This document shows positions 51,979-59,554 of a stretch of DNA of 64,000 bases, in pieces (position 1 is the first letter of the stretch; every line of letters begins with the position of its first letter). This stretch comes from an uncultured Bacteroidaceae bacterium (GTDB lineage: Bacteria > Bacteroidota > Bacteroidia > Bacteroidales > Bacteroidaceae): NCBI GenBank assembly GCA_944321635.1, contig CALULY010000005.1, positions 62,001-126,000 of the forward strand, written 5' to 3'. Position numbers and translations under genes: made by a program. Under the pieces are notes generated by a model. It saw only the letters and a program-made list of their open reading frames with translations. It had not been told where the DNA came from and did no database searches.

Positions 51979-53499
51979 TCACCTCTTGATCAGCACCTCG
52001 CCCGTCATCTCGCGGGGGATCTCAAGCCCCATGATGGTGAGGATCGACGGCGCGACATCCGCCAGACGGCCGTCGGTGACGGTAGCCGCCTTGTCCTCGG
52101 TGACATAGACGAATGGCACCGGGTTGAGCGAGTGCGCCGTGTTGGGTGTCCCATCCTCATTGATGGCGTGGTCGGCGTTGCCGTGGTCGGCAATGATGAC
52201 CGCCTCGTAGCCGTGCGCCTTGGCCGCCTCGATGACATCCTTGACGCAGTTGTCAACAGCCACGACGGCTTTTTGGATGGCCTCGTAGACCCCGGTGTGC
52301 CCCACCATGTCGCCGTTGGCGAAGTTGACGACCACAAAGTCATATTGCTCAGTTGCCAACGCCTCCACCAACTTGTCCTTGACCTCGTAGGCGCTCATCT
52401 CGGGCTTGAGGTCGTAGGTCGCCACCTTGGGCGAGGGGACGAGTATGCGGTCCTCGCCCTCGAAGGGGGCTTCGCGCCCGCCGTTGAAGAAGAAGGTGAC
52501 GTGCGCATACTTCTCCGTCTCGGCAATGTGCAGCTGCCTCTTGCCTTGGGCTGAGAGGTATTCGCCCAGAGTGTTCTCCACGTTTTCCTTGTCAAAGAGG
52601 ATGTGCACGCCCTTGAACGACGCGTCGTAGGGGGTCATGCAGCAGTAGTAGAGCCCCGGGATGGTCTTCATTCCCGCCTCGGGCATATCCTGTTGCGTCA
52701 GGACGACAGTCAGTTCCTTGGCGCGGTCGTTGCGGTAGTTGAAGAATATAACCGCGTCGCCCTCCTGGATCGTCCCGTCAAAGCCGGCGTTGACGATGGG
52801 CTTGACAAACTCGTCCGTCACCCCTTCGTCGTAGGACTCTTGCATTGCCTGCACCATGTCTGTGGCTTTCTTGCCCTCGCCGCCGACGAGTTGGTCATAG
52901 GCCAGCTTGATGCGCTCCCAACGCTTGTCGCGGTCCATGGCGTAGTAGCGGCCGATAATCGACGCCACACGCCCTGCCGAAGCCTTGCAATGCTCCTCCA
53001 GCTGCGCTATGAAACCCTTGCCGCTCCTGGGGTCGGTGTCGCGGCCGTCCATGAAGCAGTGGATGAACGTGCGGTCGCCCAGGCCGTAGTCGGCTGCCAG
53101 GTCGCACAGCTTGAAGAGGTGCACGAGCGAACTGTGCACGCCCCCGTCCGAAGTCAAGCCCATGAAGTGTATGCGCTTGCCTTTGTCACGGGCGTAGGCA
53201 AAGGCGGCGGCCACCTCGGGGTTCTTGGCTATCGAGCCGTCGGCGCACGCGCGGTTGATCTTCACGAGGTCCTGGTAGACTATGCGCCCGGCACCGATGT
53301 TGAGATGCCCCACCTCGGAGTTGCCCATCTGCCCGTCGGGCAGGCCGACATTCTCGCCGCTGGCCTGGAGGCACGAGTGCGGATAGGTCTTCAACAGATA
53401 GTCCCAGTAAGGGGTCGGGGTGCTGAAGATGGCGTCGTCCTTGCCGTGGTCGCCAAGGCCCCACCCGTCGAGAATCATCAAAAGAGCTTTTTTTCCCAT
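51979..53499 (-). CDS. gpmI: 2,3-bisphosphoglycerate-independent phosphoglycerate mutase
   Basis: 506 residues from ATG 53499 ([20 protein letters not shown]). The dimanganese enzyme of the alkaline phosphatase superfamily: DGWG metal ligand, nucleophilic Ser in [16 protein letters not shown] (about 63), inserted transferase domain ([30 protein letters not shown]), and C-terminal metal sites [12 protein letters not shown] and IADHGNADH. It interconverts 3- and 2-phosphoglycerate in glycolysis without a bisphosphoglycerate cofactor. Longer frames start with a non-conserved extension and are rejected. It has its own promoter (53539-53546). Confidence 0.97.
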   Translation of the reverse strand: MGKKALLMILDGWGLGDHGKDDAIFSTPTPYWDYLLKTYPHSCLQASGENVGLPDGQMGNSEVGHLNIGAGRIVYQDLVKINRACADGSIAKNPEVAAAFAYARDKGKRIHFMGLTSDGGVHSSLVHLFKLCDLAADYGLGDRTFIHCFMDGRDTDPRSGKGFIAQLEEHCKASAGRVASIIGRYYAMDRDKRWERIKLAYDQLVGGEGKKATDMVQAMQESYDEGVTDEFVKPIVNAGFDGTIQEGDAVIFFNYRNDRAKELTVVLTQQDMPEAGMKTIPGLYYCCMTPYDASFKGVHILFDKENVENTLGEYLSAQGKRQLHIAETEKYAHVTFFFNGGREAPFEGEDRILVPSPKVATYDLKPEMSAYEVKDKLVEALATEQYDFVVVNFANGDMVGHTGVYEAIQKAVVAVDNCVKDVIEAAKAHGYEAVIIADHGNADHAINEDGTPNTAHSLNPVPFVYVTEDKAATVTDGRLADVAPSILTIMGLEIPREMTGEVLIKR

Positions 53500-53538
53500 A
53501 ATCGTAGTTGTTTGTTGATTTGTCCTGTTTGAGTGCCG

Positions 53539-53546
53539 CAAATTTA
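53539..53546 (-). promoter_or_regulatory. -7 promoter box for gpmI
   Basis: The minus strand reads TAAATTTG (TAnnTTTG), 39 bp upstream of the ATG at 53499. Confidence 0.6.
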
Positions 53547-53608
53547 CGCATTTTGGGCGTATGTTGGCGCACCATGTCTCCACAAGGGGAGGGTGTTGCC
53601 CGGCACAC

Positions 53609-53647
53609 AAAACGGGCGGGTTGCAACATTGTCGTGCAACCCGCCCG
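53609..53647 (-). terminator. Terminator of the cytochrome c operon
   Basis: CGGGCGGGTTGCA (53613-53625) pairs with TGCAACCCGCCCG (53635-53647), and the minus strand continues TTTTGTGTG, a T-rich tail. It follows the peroxidase stop at 53680. Confidence 0.85.
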
Positions 53648-53679
53648 GGGAAAGTGATGTCACGCCGTCGGCGTGGCGG

Positions 53680-55077
53680 TCATTTGTCGTTCACGTTGGT
53701 CAGCGTCTTGCCGTCAAACTGGCCTGTGAGGGCGTCAAGATAGCTGACCACCTTGCCGCATTCGTCGTCGGACATCTCGCGTCCGACCTGGAACTTGGCC
53801 ATCTTCTTCACAGCCTCGTCAAGCGTGTTGACGCTCCCGTCGTGGTAATAAGGCCATGTCAACGCCACATTGCGCAGCGTGGGTGTCTTGAAGCGATAGC
53901 GGTCGCGCTCGACCTTGGTCTGTGCCCAGCGGCCATTGTCGCCGTCGGTCAGGCCTGATTTGAGCGTCAGTTCGCGGTCCTCGAAATAGTTGTCGCGCTG
54001 CCCCATCAGCTCGTAGGTCAAGCCGCCCATGTTGACACCGGCGTGGCAGGTGGCGCAATTGTACTCCTTGAACAGTGCATAGCCCTCGACCTGCTCGGCT
54101 GTCATGGCATCCTTTTCGCCCTTGAGGTATCGGTCAAAGGCCGAGTTGGGTGTCACGAGGGTCTTCTCGTACTCGGCTATGGCATCGGTTATCGTCGCTT
54201 GGCTCAAGCCCTCGGGGTAGACGGCGGTGAAGTCCTTGGCGAATGCCTTGTCCTCGGCCAGCCTTGCGACAATCTCGTCAAACGAGCTGCAACCCATCTC
54301 GACGGGGTTCAACGGAGGACCACCGGCTTGCTCGGCCAACGTCGCGGCACGACCGTCCCAGAACTGCACGAAGTTGAAGCAAGCATTGTAGACCGTCGGC
54401 GCGTTGACACCGCCCAGCTGACCACCGATGCCCTCTGAGTAACGCTTGTTGTCAACACCGCCCATGTCGAGGTTGTGGCAAGTGGCGCATGACACCGTGC
54501 CGTCAGCTGACAAGCGCGTGTCGTTGTAGAGCACCTTGCCGAGAGCCGCCTTGCGCACGTCGTAGGCTATGCTGTCGGGCAACGGGCGCACCGGCTCGTT
54601 GGCAAACTCGGGTGCGGCCAGCGGACTGGGATAATACTCGGCACGCAAGTCTTTGACGGCGGCCATCGCTATCTCCTCCTTTGCGCTCGTGATAGACGAA
54701 CCCCAGTGCACCAGGTAGAACTGTGCCAGCGGCATCGAGCCGTCGGCCAGGCTGCGCTCGACCTTGGCGAGGTCAACCTCGTTGGGTGCTTCGCCGGCGT
54801 TCAAAGCCTCGATAAACGGCATTATGTCCCACGAGGCATAGCCGTCCTTGACGTGCTGGCCGATGAGACTCTTCGCCACAGGCCAGTTGGCATAAAACGG
54901 AAGGTCAGGGTTGGCGGAGTGGCACATGACGCAGCCTCCGTCGTCAATGATCTCCAACAGCTGCTCGTTCGACGCAAGGTCGGCAGAAGGAGCAGTGTTG
55001 ACAGCCCGGTAGACGATGGCCAAGACCACCACGAGGCCTACCAAGCCTAACAGAATCTTTGAACTCTTCTTCATCAT
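53680..55077 (-). CDS. Tri-heme cytochrome c peroxidase (MauG/CcpA-like)
   Basis: 465 residues. An N-terminal membrane helix (about 7-26) precedes three c-type heme sites: CVMCH (about 49), CATCH (about 200) and CATCH (about 340). The two C-terminal heme domains are those of bacterial di-heme peroxidases (SADGTVSCATCHNLDMGG, FWDGRAATLAEQAGGPPLNP, FKTPTLRNVALTWPYYHDGS); the extra N-terminal heme domain (GGCVMCHSANPDLPFYANWP) probably delivers electrons from the quinol pool. It reduces hydrogen peroxide in the periplasm. It precedes its terminator and lies 53 bp after ccsA, whose product matures the hemes. Confidence 0.93.
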   Translation of the reverse strand: MMKKSSKILLGLVGLVVVLAIVYRAVNTAPSADLASNEQLLEIIDDGGCVMCHSANPDLPFYANWPVAKSLIGQHVKDGYASWDIMPFIEALNAGEAPNEVDLAKVERSLADGSMPLAQFYLVHWGSSITSAKEEIAMAAVKDLRAEYYPSPLAAPEFANEPVRPLPDSIAYDVRKAALGKVLYNDTRLSADGTVSCATCHNLDMGGVDNKRYSEGIGGQLGGVNAPTVYNACFNFVQFWDGRAATLAEQAGGPPLNPVEMGCSSFDEIVARLAEDKAFAKDFTAVYPEGLSQATITDAIAEYEKTLVTPNSAFDRYLKGEKDAMTAEQVEGYALFKEYNCATCHAGVNMGGLTYELMGQRDNYFEDRELTLKSGLTDGDNGRWAQTKVERDRYRFKTPTLRNVALTWPYYHDGSVNTLDEAVKKMAKFQVGREMSDDECGKVVSYLDALTGQFDGKTLTNVNDK

Positions 55078-55130
55078 TTAATTATTTAACGTTAAACAAA
55101 CCATTAATCACTTATTCCGCAACCGGCGGC

Positions 55131-55907
55131 TCACGAATAGACGTGCAGGCTGTCTTGCGCCGACGGCAACAGCCCCACCCCGTACCAGCACATCTGCAAC
55201 CCGGCGAAGCCTGCCACCAATAGCAAAGCCGCCAGTCGCGAGTGGCTGTCCCGGCTTCGCAGCCGCAAATGTATATATATGAGGTATACCCCCCATGTCA
55301 CTGCCGCCCATGTCTCCTTGGGGTCCCAACTCCAGTAGTCGCCCCAAGCCTCCTTTGCCCACAGCGCGCCGCTCAACATCCCGAGCGTCAGAAACGCCGT
55401 GCCGACATAGACCATGCTGTCCGCCGTGTCTAAATAGTCAGTCGAGCGTGTCACCATGCCCGCCACGCCAAGGAGGAAGGCGCAGCCCAACACGCCGTAG
55501 GAAAACATGTAGACCGTCACGTGCGGCACAAACCATGCACTTTGCAAGGCAGGCATCAGCGTCTGGTCGTGGATCTCGGGCTTAAGGATGTTCATGGCCG
55601 CAAACACGGCCGCCATCACCGTCGTGAACAGCAATATCCAGCGGTAACGCCAACGCACGTAAGTGGCAAGCCCGGCCACCACGACGAAGAGTGCATACCA
55701 CAGCCGCGTCTCGCCCGCCGTGCGCAGCGGAGGCCTTTGCAGCCCCGCCCAGAATGCCGCGACAAATGCCGCGTAGACGCAGATGCCCGCAACCGTGGCC
55801 GCCATAGCCCATCCGCCGCGCCGCCTGAAGGCCGCCACTGCACCGGCAGCCCACAACGCTACGGCCGCCGCCGCAAACCAGACGAAATCATCCCACGTGA
55901 CCATCAT
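55131..55907 (-). CDS. ccsA: Cytochrome c biogenesis protein CcsA (CcmC/CcsA heme handler)
   Basis: 258 residues with about eight hydrophobic segments. The WWD heme-binding motif is intact: KEAWGDYWSWDPKETWAAVT (about 185-205), and His residues on flanking helices (PHVTVYMFSYG; IYIHLRL) are the likely heme-iron ligands. With ResB it forms system II, which carries heme across the membrane and attaches it to CXXCH sites. Its start overlaps the resB stop by 4 bp (ATGA), indicating translational coupling. The downstream substrate is the tri-heme peroxidase. Confidence 0.93.
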   Translation of the reverse strand: MMVTWDDFVWFAAAAVALWAAGAVAAFRRRGGWAMAATVAGICVYAAFVAAFWAGLQRPPLRTAGETRLWYALFVVVAGLATYVRWRYRWILLFTTVMAAVFAAMNILKPEIHDQTLMPALQSAWFVPHVTVYMFSYGVLGCAFLLGVAGMVTRSTDYLDTADSMVYVGTAFLTLGMLSGALWAKEAWGDYWSWDPKETWAAVTWGVYLIYIHLRLRSRDSHSRLAALLLVAGFAGLQMCWYGVGLLPSAQDSLHVYS

Positions 55908-56734
55908 GCCTGTCCTCCCTTTGTCGTTTTACGCCCGACGCCTTGCACGAAGAGCAGCACCGCCCCGGCCATGAGCATCCACACGCCGGCACACTGCACG
56001 TACTTCCACGGCTGGCTGACCCACGCGACTATGCAATAGTGAGGTGTCGAGCCCATCAGGTACAGATCATCCCGCCACGACAGCGCGTAGGGATGGTTAA
56101 CCGTGAGCGTAGCCTTGTCGCGCCCGTCAATAAGCAGCTCGGCCACGTGGCTCTTTGGCGTGCCGTCGGGATAGGTCTCGGTGCTGAAACGCTCAAGCCG
56201 CAACTCGTGCCCCATGTAGGCCATGCGCCCCTCGCCGTCCACGGCCTCGCGCGTTGGCTCGCCCTCGCGCACCGCCATGCGCCATTGGTGAGTGTCGGGA
56301 GCACCCCAGAAGCCGCCGCCCAAGGCAAGCAGCAAGCCGAGGTGTATCAGCGCAAACCTCACCAGGCGGCTGCGTCCCCTCCTCACGCCACGCAGCGTGA
56401 CAAAGAGCAGGTGAGTGAGCAGGGCCGCGACGACCGCCACAAACCACCAGGCCGACGAAAGCCTGTCGCCGCAGAAGCCTTGCACGAGGCACACCGCCAC
56501 AAAAGCCGCAAGCAGCACCAGCGTCGTCTGTGGCGACAACAGCAACGCAACCAGCCACGCCGGCTTACGCTCGCGCCATACCACCCATGAGCAGACAGCC
56601 CACAGCAGCGTCACCGCCACATTGACCGGGAAAGCGAATGCATCGACCGGGAAACGCCCGAACAACGCCTGGCACAGGCACGCCGCAGCGATGTAGGCAA
56701 TCCATACCATCATGTATATGCCTGACTTGCCCAT
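55904..56734 (-). CDS. resB: Cytochrome c biogenesis protein ResB (Ccs1-like)
   Basis: 276 residues, shorter than proteobacterial or plastid Ccs1. Hydrophobic helices lie at about 7-25, 32-52, 60-84, 92-112 and 125-145, followed by a periplasmic region (about 148-240: YMGHELRLERFSTETYPDGT, AELLIDGRDKATLTVNHPY, LYLMGSTPHYCIVAWVSQPW) and a final helix. This layout and the ATGA overlap with ccsA identify ResB, the partner of CcsA in system II. It is the first gene of the ResB-CcsA-peroxidase operon, with a TATGTTTG -7 box 19 bp upstream. Confidence 0.85.
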   Translation of the reverse strand: MGKSGIYMMVWIAYIAAACLCQALFGRFPVDAFAFPVNVAVTLLWAVCSWVVWRERKPAWLVALLLSPQTTLVLLAAFVAVCLVQGFCGDRLSSAWWFVAVVAALLTHLLFVTLRGVRRGRSRLVRFALIHLGLLLALGGGFWGAPDTHQWRMAVREGEPTREAVDGEGRMAYMGHELRLERFSTETYPDGTPKSHVAELLIDGRDKATLTVNHPYALSWRDDLYLMGSTPHYCIVAWVSQPWKYVQCAGVWMLMAGAVLLFVQGVGRKTTKGGQA

Positions 56735-56753
56735 ATATCACGGAAAAACGATG

Positions 56754-56761
56754 CAAACATA
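56754..56761 (-). promoter_or_regulatory. -7 box for the resB-ccsA-peroxidase operon
   Basis: The minus strand reads TATGTTTG (TAnnTTTG), just upstream of the resB ATG at 56734. Confidence 0.6.
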
Positions 56762-56812
56762 GCTATAATCAAATCTTGATGTTCACGCCCAGGAAGGAAA
56801 ATTTCGCCACCC

Positions 56813-56861
56813 CTGCCGCGAATTTCGCGGCAGCCATCAGGCCAATTAGCCCATTGGACCA
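56813..56861. repeat. 21-bp palindrome with nonamer repeats
   Basis: Arms CTGCCGCGAA and TTCGCGGCAG (56813-56833) surround a T, the opposite orientation to the 47311 copy. Nonamers CATCAGGCC, AATTAGCCC and ATTGGACCA follow at 56835-56861. It lies in the 270-bp gap between resB and hsdS. Confidence 0.85.
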
Positions 56862-56896
56862 ATCACCGCGCCCCCACCTGCACCGCCCGGCCCCTT

Positions 56897-56924
56897 GTAG
56901 AGACGCGGCGTGCCACGTCTCTAC
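56897..56924. repeat. 28-bp GTAGAGACG palindrome, copy 1 near hsdS
   Basis: Begins GTAGAGACG and ends CGTCTCTAC, with a GCGGCGTGCCA-type centre. Copies occur at 58246-58273 and 58326-58353 downstream of hsdS, and a decayed one at 44677-44706. Confidence 0.9.
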
Positions 56925-56971
56925 GACAGGCGACGCCAACGACAGGCACCCCCCCCGTGCCGATTTTTGAC

Positions 56972-56979
56972 TAACTTTG
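56972..56979 (+). promoter_or_regulatory. -7 promoter box for the hsdS gene
   Basis: TAACTTTG (TAnnTTTG) lies 25 bp before the ATG at 57005. hsdS thus has its own promoter rather than depending on hsdM. Confidence 0.55.
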
Positions 56980-57004
56980 CCCCAAGACCAAGACAATCAC
57001 AACC

Positions 57005-58207
57005 ATGACACAGGCCATGAACCACATCGAGCGCATGATCGACGAGCTTTGCCCCGAGGGGGTGGAGTACAGGAGGTTGGGGGAGATATTAGATTATGAG
57101 CAACCGACAAAATACATCGTCAAAGACACCGAATATGACGACACATACCCGACACCCGTCTTGACTGCAGGTCAGTCGTTCATCCTCGGTTACACCAACG
57201 AGCAGGACGGCATCTATCAAGCGAGCAAAAACAACCCGACAATCATTTTTGATGATTTTACTTGCTCGTTTCACTGGGTGGACTTCGATTTCAAGGTCAA
57301 GAGTTCTGCCTTGAAGATGCTGCGGCCATTTGACAATGAGGCCGTGTCGTTCAAGTATGTCTATTACGCGATGTCGTGCATCCGCTTTGTCCCAAAAGAC
57401 CACTCAAGACATTGGATTTCCAAGTATTCACAATTTGAAATCCCCCTCCCCCCTCTCCCCATCCAGCGCGAGGTGGCCCGCATCCTCGACCTGTTCACCG
57501 CGCTTACAGCGGAGCTGCAAGCGGAGCTGCAAGCGGAGCTGCAAGCGAGGCAGAAGCAATACCGCTACTACCGCGACCGGCTGCTCACGTTCAGCCATGA
57601 CGACACGAGGGTCAGGTGGATGCCATTAAGCGAGGTGTTTGAGCTGCGCAACGGCTACACCCCGTCAAAGCTCAAGTCTGAATATTGGACGGACGGCACG
57701 ATCCCATGGTTCAGGATGGAGGACATCAGGCAAAACGGGCGCATCCTCGCCGACTCAATCCAGCACATCACGCCCGAGGCAGTCAAGGGTGGACGGCTTT
57801 TCCCGGCCGGGTCATTCATCATCGCGACGACGGCGACGATTGGCGAGCACGCCTTGCTAATTGCTGATTCGCTTGCGAATCAGCGATTTACGAATTTGAC
57901 AATTCGTAAATCGCTGGCTGACGCAATAGATGTCAAGTTCATGTTCCACTATCTGTTCATCGTCGGCGAGTGGTGCAGGTCAAACACCAACATCTCCGGC
58001 TTTGCCTCGGTTGACATGGGCAAGTTCAAAAGACTTGAAATCCCCATCCCCCCAATCGAAGAGCAGCGCCGCATCGCCTCCATCCTCGACCGCTTTGAGC
58101 GGCTGACCACCGACCTGGCCGAGGGGTTGCCCGCCGAGATCAGGGCACGGCAGCAGCAGTACGAGCACTACCGCGACCGCCTGCTCACATTCCCGAGGCG
58201 GGGGTGA
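57005..58207 (+). CDS. hsdS: Type I restriction-modification specificity subunit, solitary
   Basis: 400 residues with two target-recognition domains (about 1-155 and 195-355), each followed by a conserved helix (IQREVARILDLFTALTAEL and EEQRRIASILDRFERLTTDL) and a tail (QKQYRYYRDRLLTF; QQQYEHYRDRLLTF). Each domain reads half of a split DNA target. The central spacer contains AELQ three times (residues 169-180), encoded by an exact 12-bp triplet at 57509-57544. In EcoR124-type enzymes such repeats set the gap between half-sites. No hsdM or hsdR lies in the window. The second domain includes two back-to-back hairpins at 57863-57914. Palindromes flank the gene on both sides. Confidence 0.93.
   Translation: MTQAMNHIERMIDELCPEGVEYRRLGEILDYEQPTKYIVKDTEYDDTYPTPVLTAGQSFILGYTNEQDGIYQASKNNPTIIFDDFTCSFHWVDFDFKVKSSALKMLRPFDNEAVSFKYVYYAMSCIRFVPKDHSRHWISKYSQFEIPLPPLPIQREVARILDLFTALTAELQAELQAELQARQKQYRYYRDRLLTFSHDDTRVRWMPLSEVFELRNGYTPSKLKSEYWTDGTIPWFRMEDIRQNGRILADSIQHITPEAVKGGRLFPAGSFIIATTATIGEHALLIADSLANQRFTNLTIRKSLADAIDVKFMFHYLFIVGEWCRSNTNISGFASVDMGKFKRLEIPIPPIEEQRRIASILDRFERLTTDLAEGLPAEIRARQQQYEHYRDRLLTFPRRG
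57509..57544 (+). repeat. Three exact 12-bp tandem repeats inside hsdS
   Basis: GCGGAGCTGCAA is repeated three times without a mismatch, in frame, encoding AELQ-AELQ-AELQ in the central spacer helix. Exact identity suggests recent slippage. Confidence 0.95.
57863..57914. repeat. Two adjacent perfect hairpins within hsdS
   Basis: GCTGATTCGC (57863-57872) pairs with 57875-57884, and GCGATTTACGAATT (57883-57896) with 57901-57914. Arms overlap by 2 bp. The stretch encodes residues about 287-303 (ADSLANQRFTNLTIRKS) of the second recognition domain. Confidence 0.85.
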
Positions 58208-58245
58208 CGGCCCGCCATGACCCCGCCGGCATCACACGGCCCCAT

Positions 58246-58353
58246 GTAGAGACGCGGCGTGCCACGTCTCTACGGGCGCCCCATGCACCAGCACAACCCC
58301 GCAGACATCACAAACACCACCCCATGTAGAGACGCGGCGCGCCACGTCTCTAC
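58246..58353. repeat. Two GTAGAGACG palindromes downstream of hsdS
   Basis: Copies at 58246-58273 and 58326-58353 flank 52 bp of unremarkable sequence. The second is extended to ATGTAGAGACG / CGTCTCTACAT. Nothing else gene-like is seen in 58208-58495. Confidence 0.9.
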
Positions 58354-58412
58354 ATGGTCACGCGGTTGAGATCGGTCGTGGATGTGGCCGGGTCTCCCTC
58401 TCGGTCACAACC

Positions 58413-58448
58413 CATTGAGCCAATCAGACTAATTACTCCTATTAGTCA
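58413..58448. repeat. Nonamer repeat cluster upstream of the corA stop
   Basis: CATTGAGCC, AATCAGACT, AATTACTCC and TATTAGTCA form four loosely matching 9-bp units. They lie between hsdS and the convergent corA gene. Confidence 0.65.
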
Positions 58449-58495
58449 AACCTGAGAGATGCCGCCTGTCATTGATGGGCTTGCCATGCCCGGTC

Positions 58496-59530
58496 TCAAT
58501 ACCACCCCTTCCTCTTAAAAAAGATATAAATCGCCACCCCGATGACGATCATCGCCGACCACGCCATGAGGTAGCCATAACGCCAGTCGAGCTCGGGCAT
58601 GGCGGTGAAATTCATGCCCCAGATGCCAGCCAGGAACGTCAGCGGGATGAAGATGGTCGAGACGATGGTCAGCCGCTTCATGATGTTGTTCATGCGCAGG
58701 TCGTTGTTTGAGATATAAAGGTCAACGAGCGAGGCCAGTGTCTCGTGGATGTTCTCGACGAGCTGCGTGGCCAAGGCGAGATGGTCGCCCACATCGTTCC
58801 AGAAAGGGCGGCTTGACTTGTGGATGAGCGGGTTCTCGCTGCTTGACAGGCGCGACACCTGGCCGCTGAGGGGTTGCAGGGCTTTCTTCATCTGGAGGTA
58901 GTCGCGGCGATAGGCTTGCAGCTCCGAGATGTCAACGTCGCTGCCGGCGAGCGTCAGGAGGCGTTCCTCTACGTCGTCGAGCCGGTCTTTTATGTCCTCG
59001 GCCTTGGCGACGTAGGCCGTCACGACGCTGTTCATCAACACGCTGAGCAGATAGTCCGTCTGCCGCTGGCGGATGCGGAAGGCGTTGTCGTCAATGGCCT
59101 TGGCGACATCGCCAAACAGATCCTCGTCGTCCTCGGTGAACACCAGCACGTAGTCCGCCCCTTGCACCAGGCAGGCGTGGTGCAGCCCGACCTCGTCCCC
59201 GTCGCCGCCGGCGAGGAGCTTGGCCACGACGAAGTTGTAGTTGTCATGCTGCTCGATCTTGGCCGCGTGGTTGACGTTGAGGATGTCCTGCTGGATGAGC
59301 AGCCCTATGCCGAAGTGGTCGCAGATGTCCGACACCACGGCGGTGTCACTGAGCCCGCGGACCTGGATGAAGTTGGTCTTGCCGGGCGTGTAGGTCTCCG
59401 CCACGTCCTGCCACTGGCGCCCCTCGCCGCACGTCACCCCGTCCTTGTCGTAGGTGCAGATGTGCAGGTGCGTCTTGACCGGGCTTTTGCCTGTGTAGAC
59501 CAGGCGTTCACTCAATAGGTTGTTGGCCAT
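58496..59530 (-). CDS. corA: CorA-family magnesium/divalent cation channel
   Basis: 344 residues. A large cytosolic alpha/beta and helical domain (about 1-280) includes the long stalk helix (IKDRLDDVEERLLTLAGSDV, HETLASLVDLYISNNDLRMN). Two C-terminal TM helices (about 282-303 and 318-338) surround the selectivity motif in GIWGMNFTAMPEL (GMN), and the last residues KRKGWY are basic. CorA forms a homopentamer that imports Mg2+ and can pass Co2+ or Ni2+. It lies 24 bp after the M50 protease gene on the same strand, with no promoter in the gap, so the two are probably co-transcribed. Confidence 0.95.
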   Translation of the reverse strand: MANNLLSERLVYTGKSPVKTHLHICTYDKDGVTCGEGRQWQDVAETYTPGKTNFIQVRGLSDTAVVSDICDHFGIGLLIQQDILNVNHAAKIEQHDNYNFVVAKLLAGGDGDEVGLHHACLVQGADYVLVFTEDDEDLFGDVAKAIDDNAFRIRQRQTDYLLSVLMNSVVTAYVAKAEDIKDRLDDVEERLLTLAGSDVDISELQAYRRDYLQMKKALQPLSGQVSRLSSSENPLIHKSSRPFWNDVGDHLALATQLVENIHETLASLVDLYISNNDLRMNNIMKRLTIVSTIFIPLTFLAGIWGMNFTAMPELDWRYGYLMAWSAMIVIGVAIYIFFKRKGWY

Positions 59531-59554
59531 AGGGATATGTCGTTTGATGCCGGT

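Noticed and set aside
55108..55362. 84-residue minus-strand ORF overlapping the 3' end of ccsA
   Set aside because: Different frame from ccsA, which carries the WWD motif across the same bases; no independent start signal or domain.
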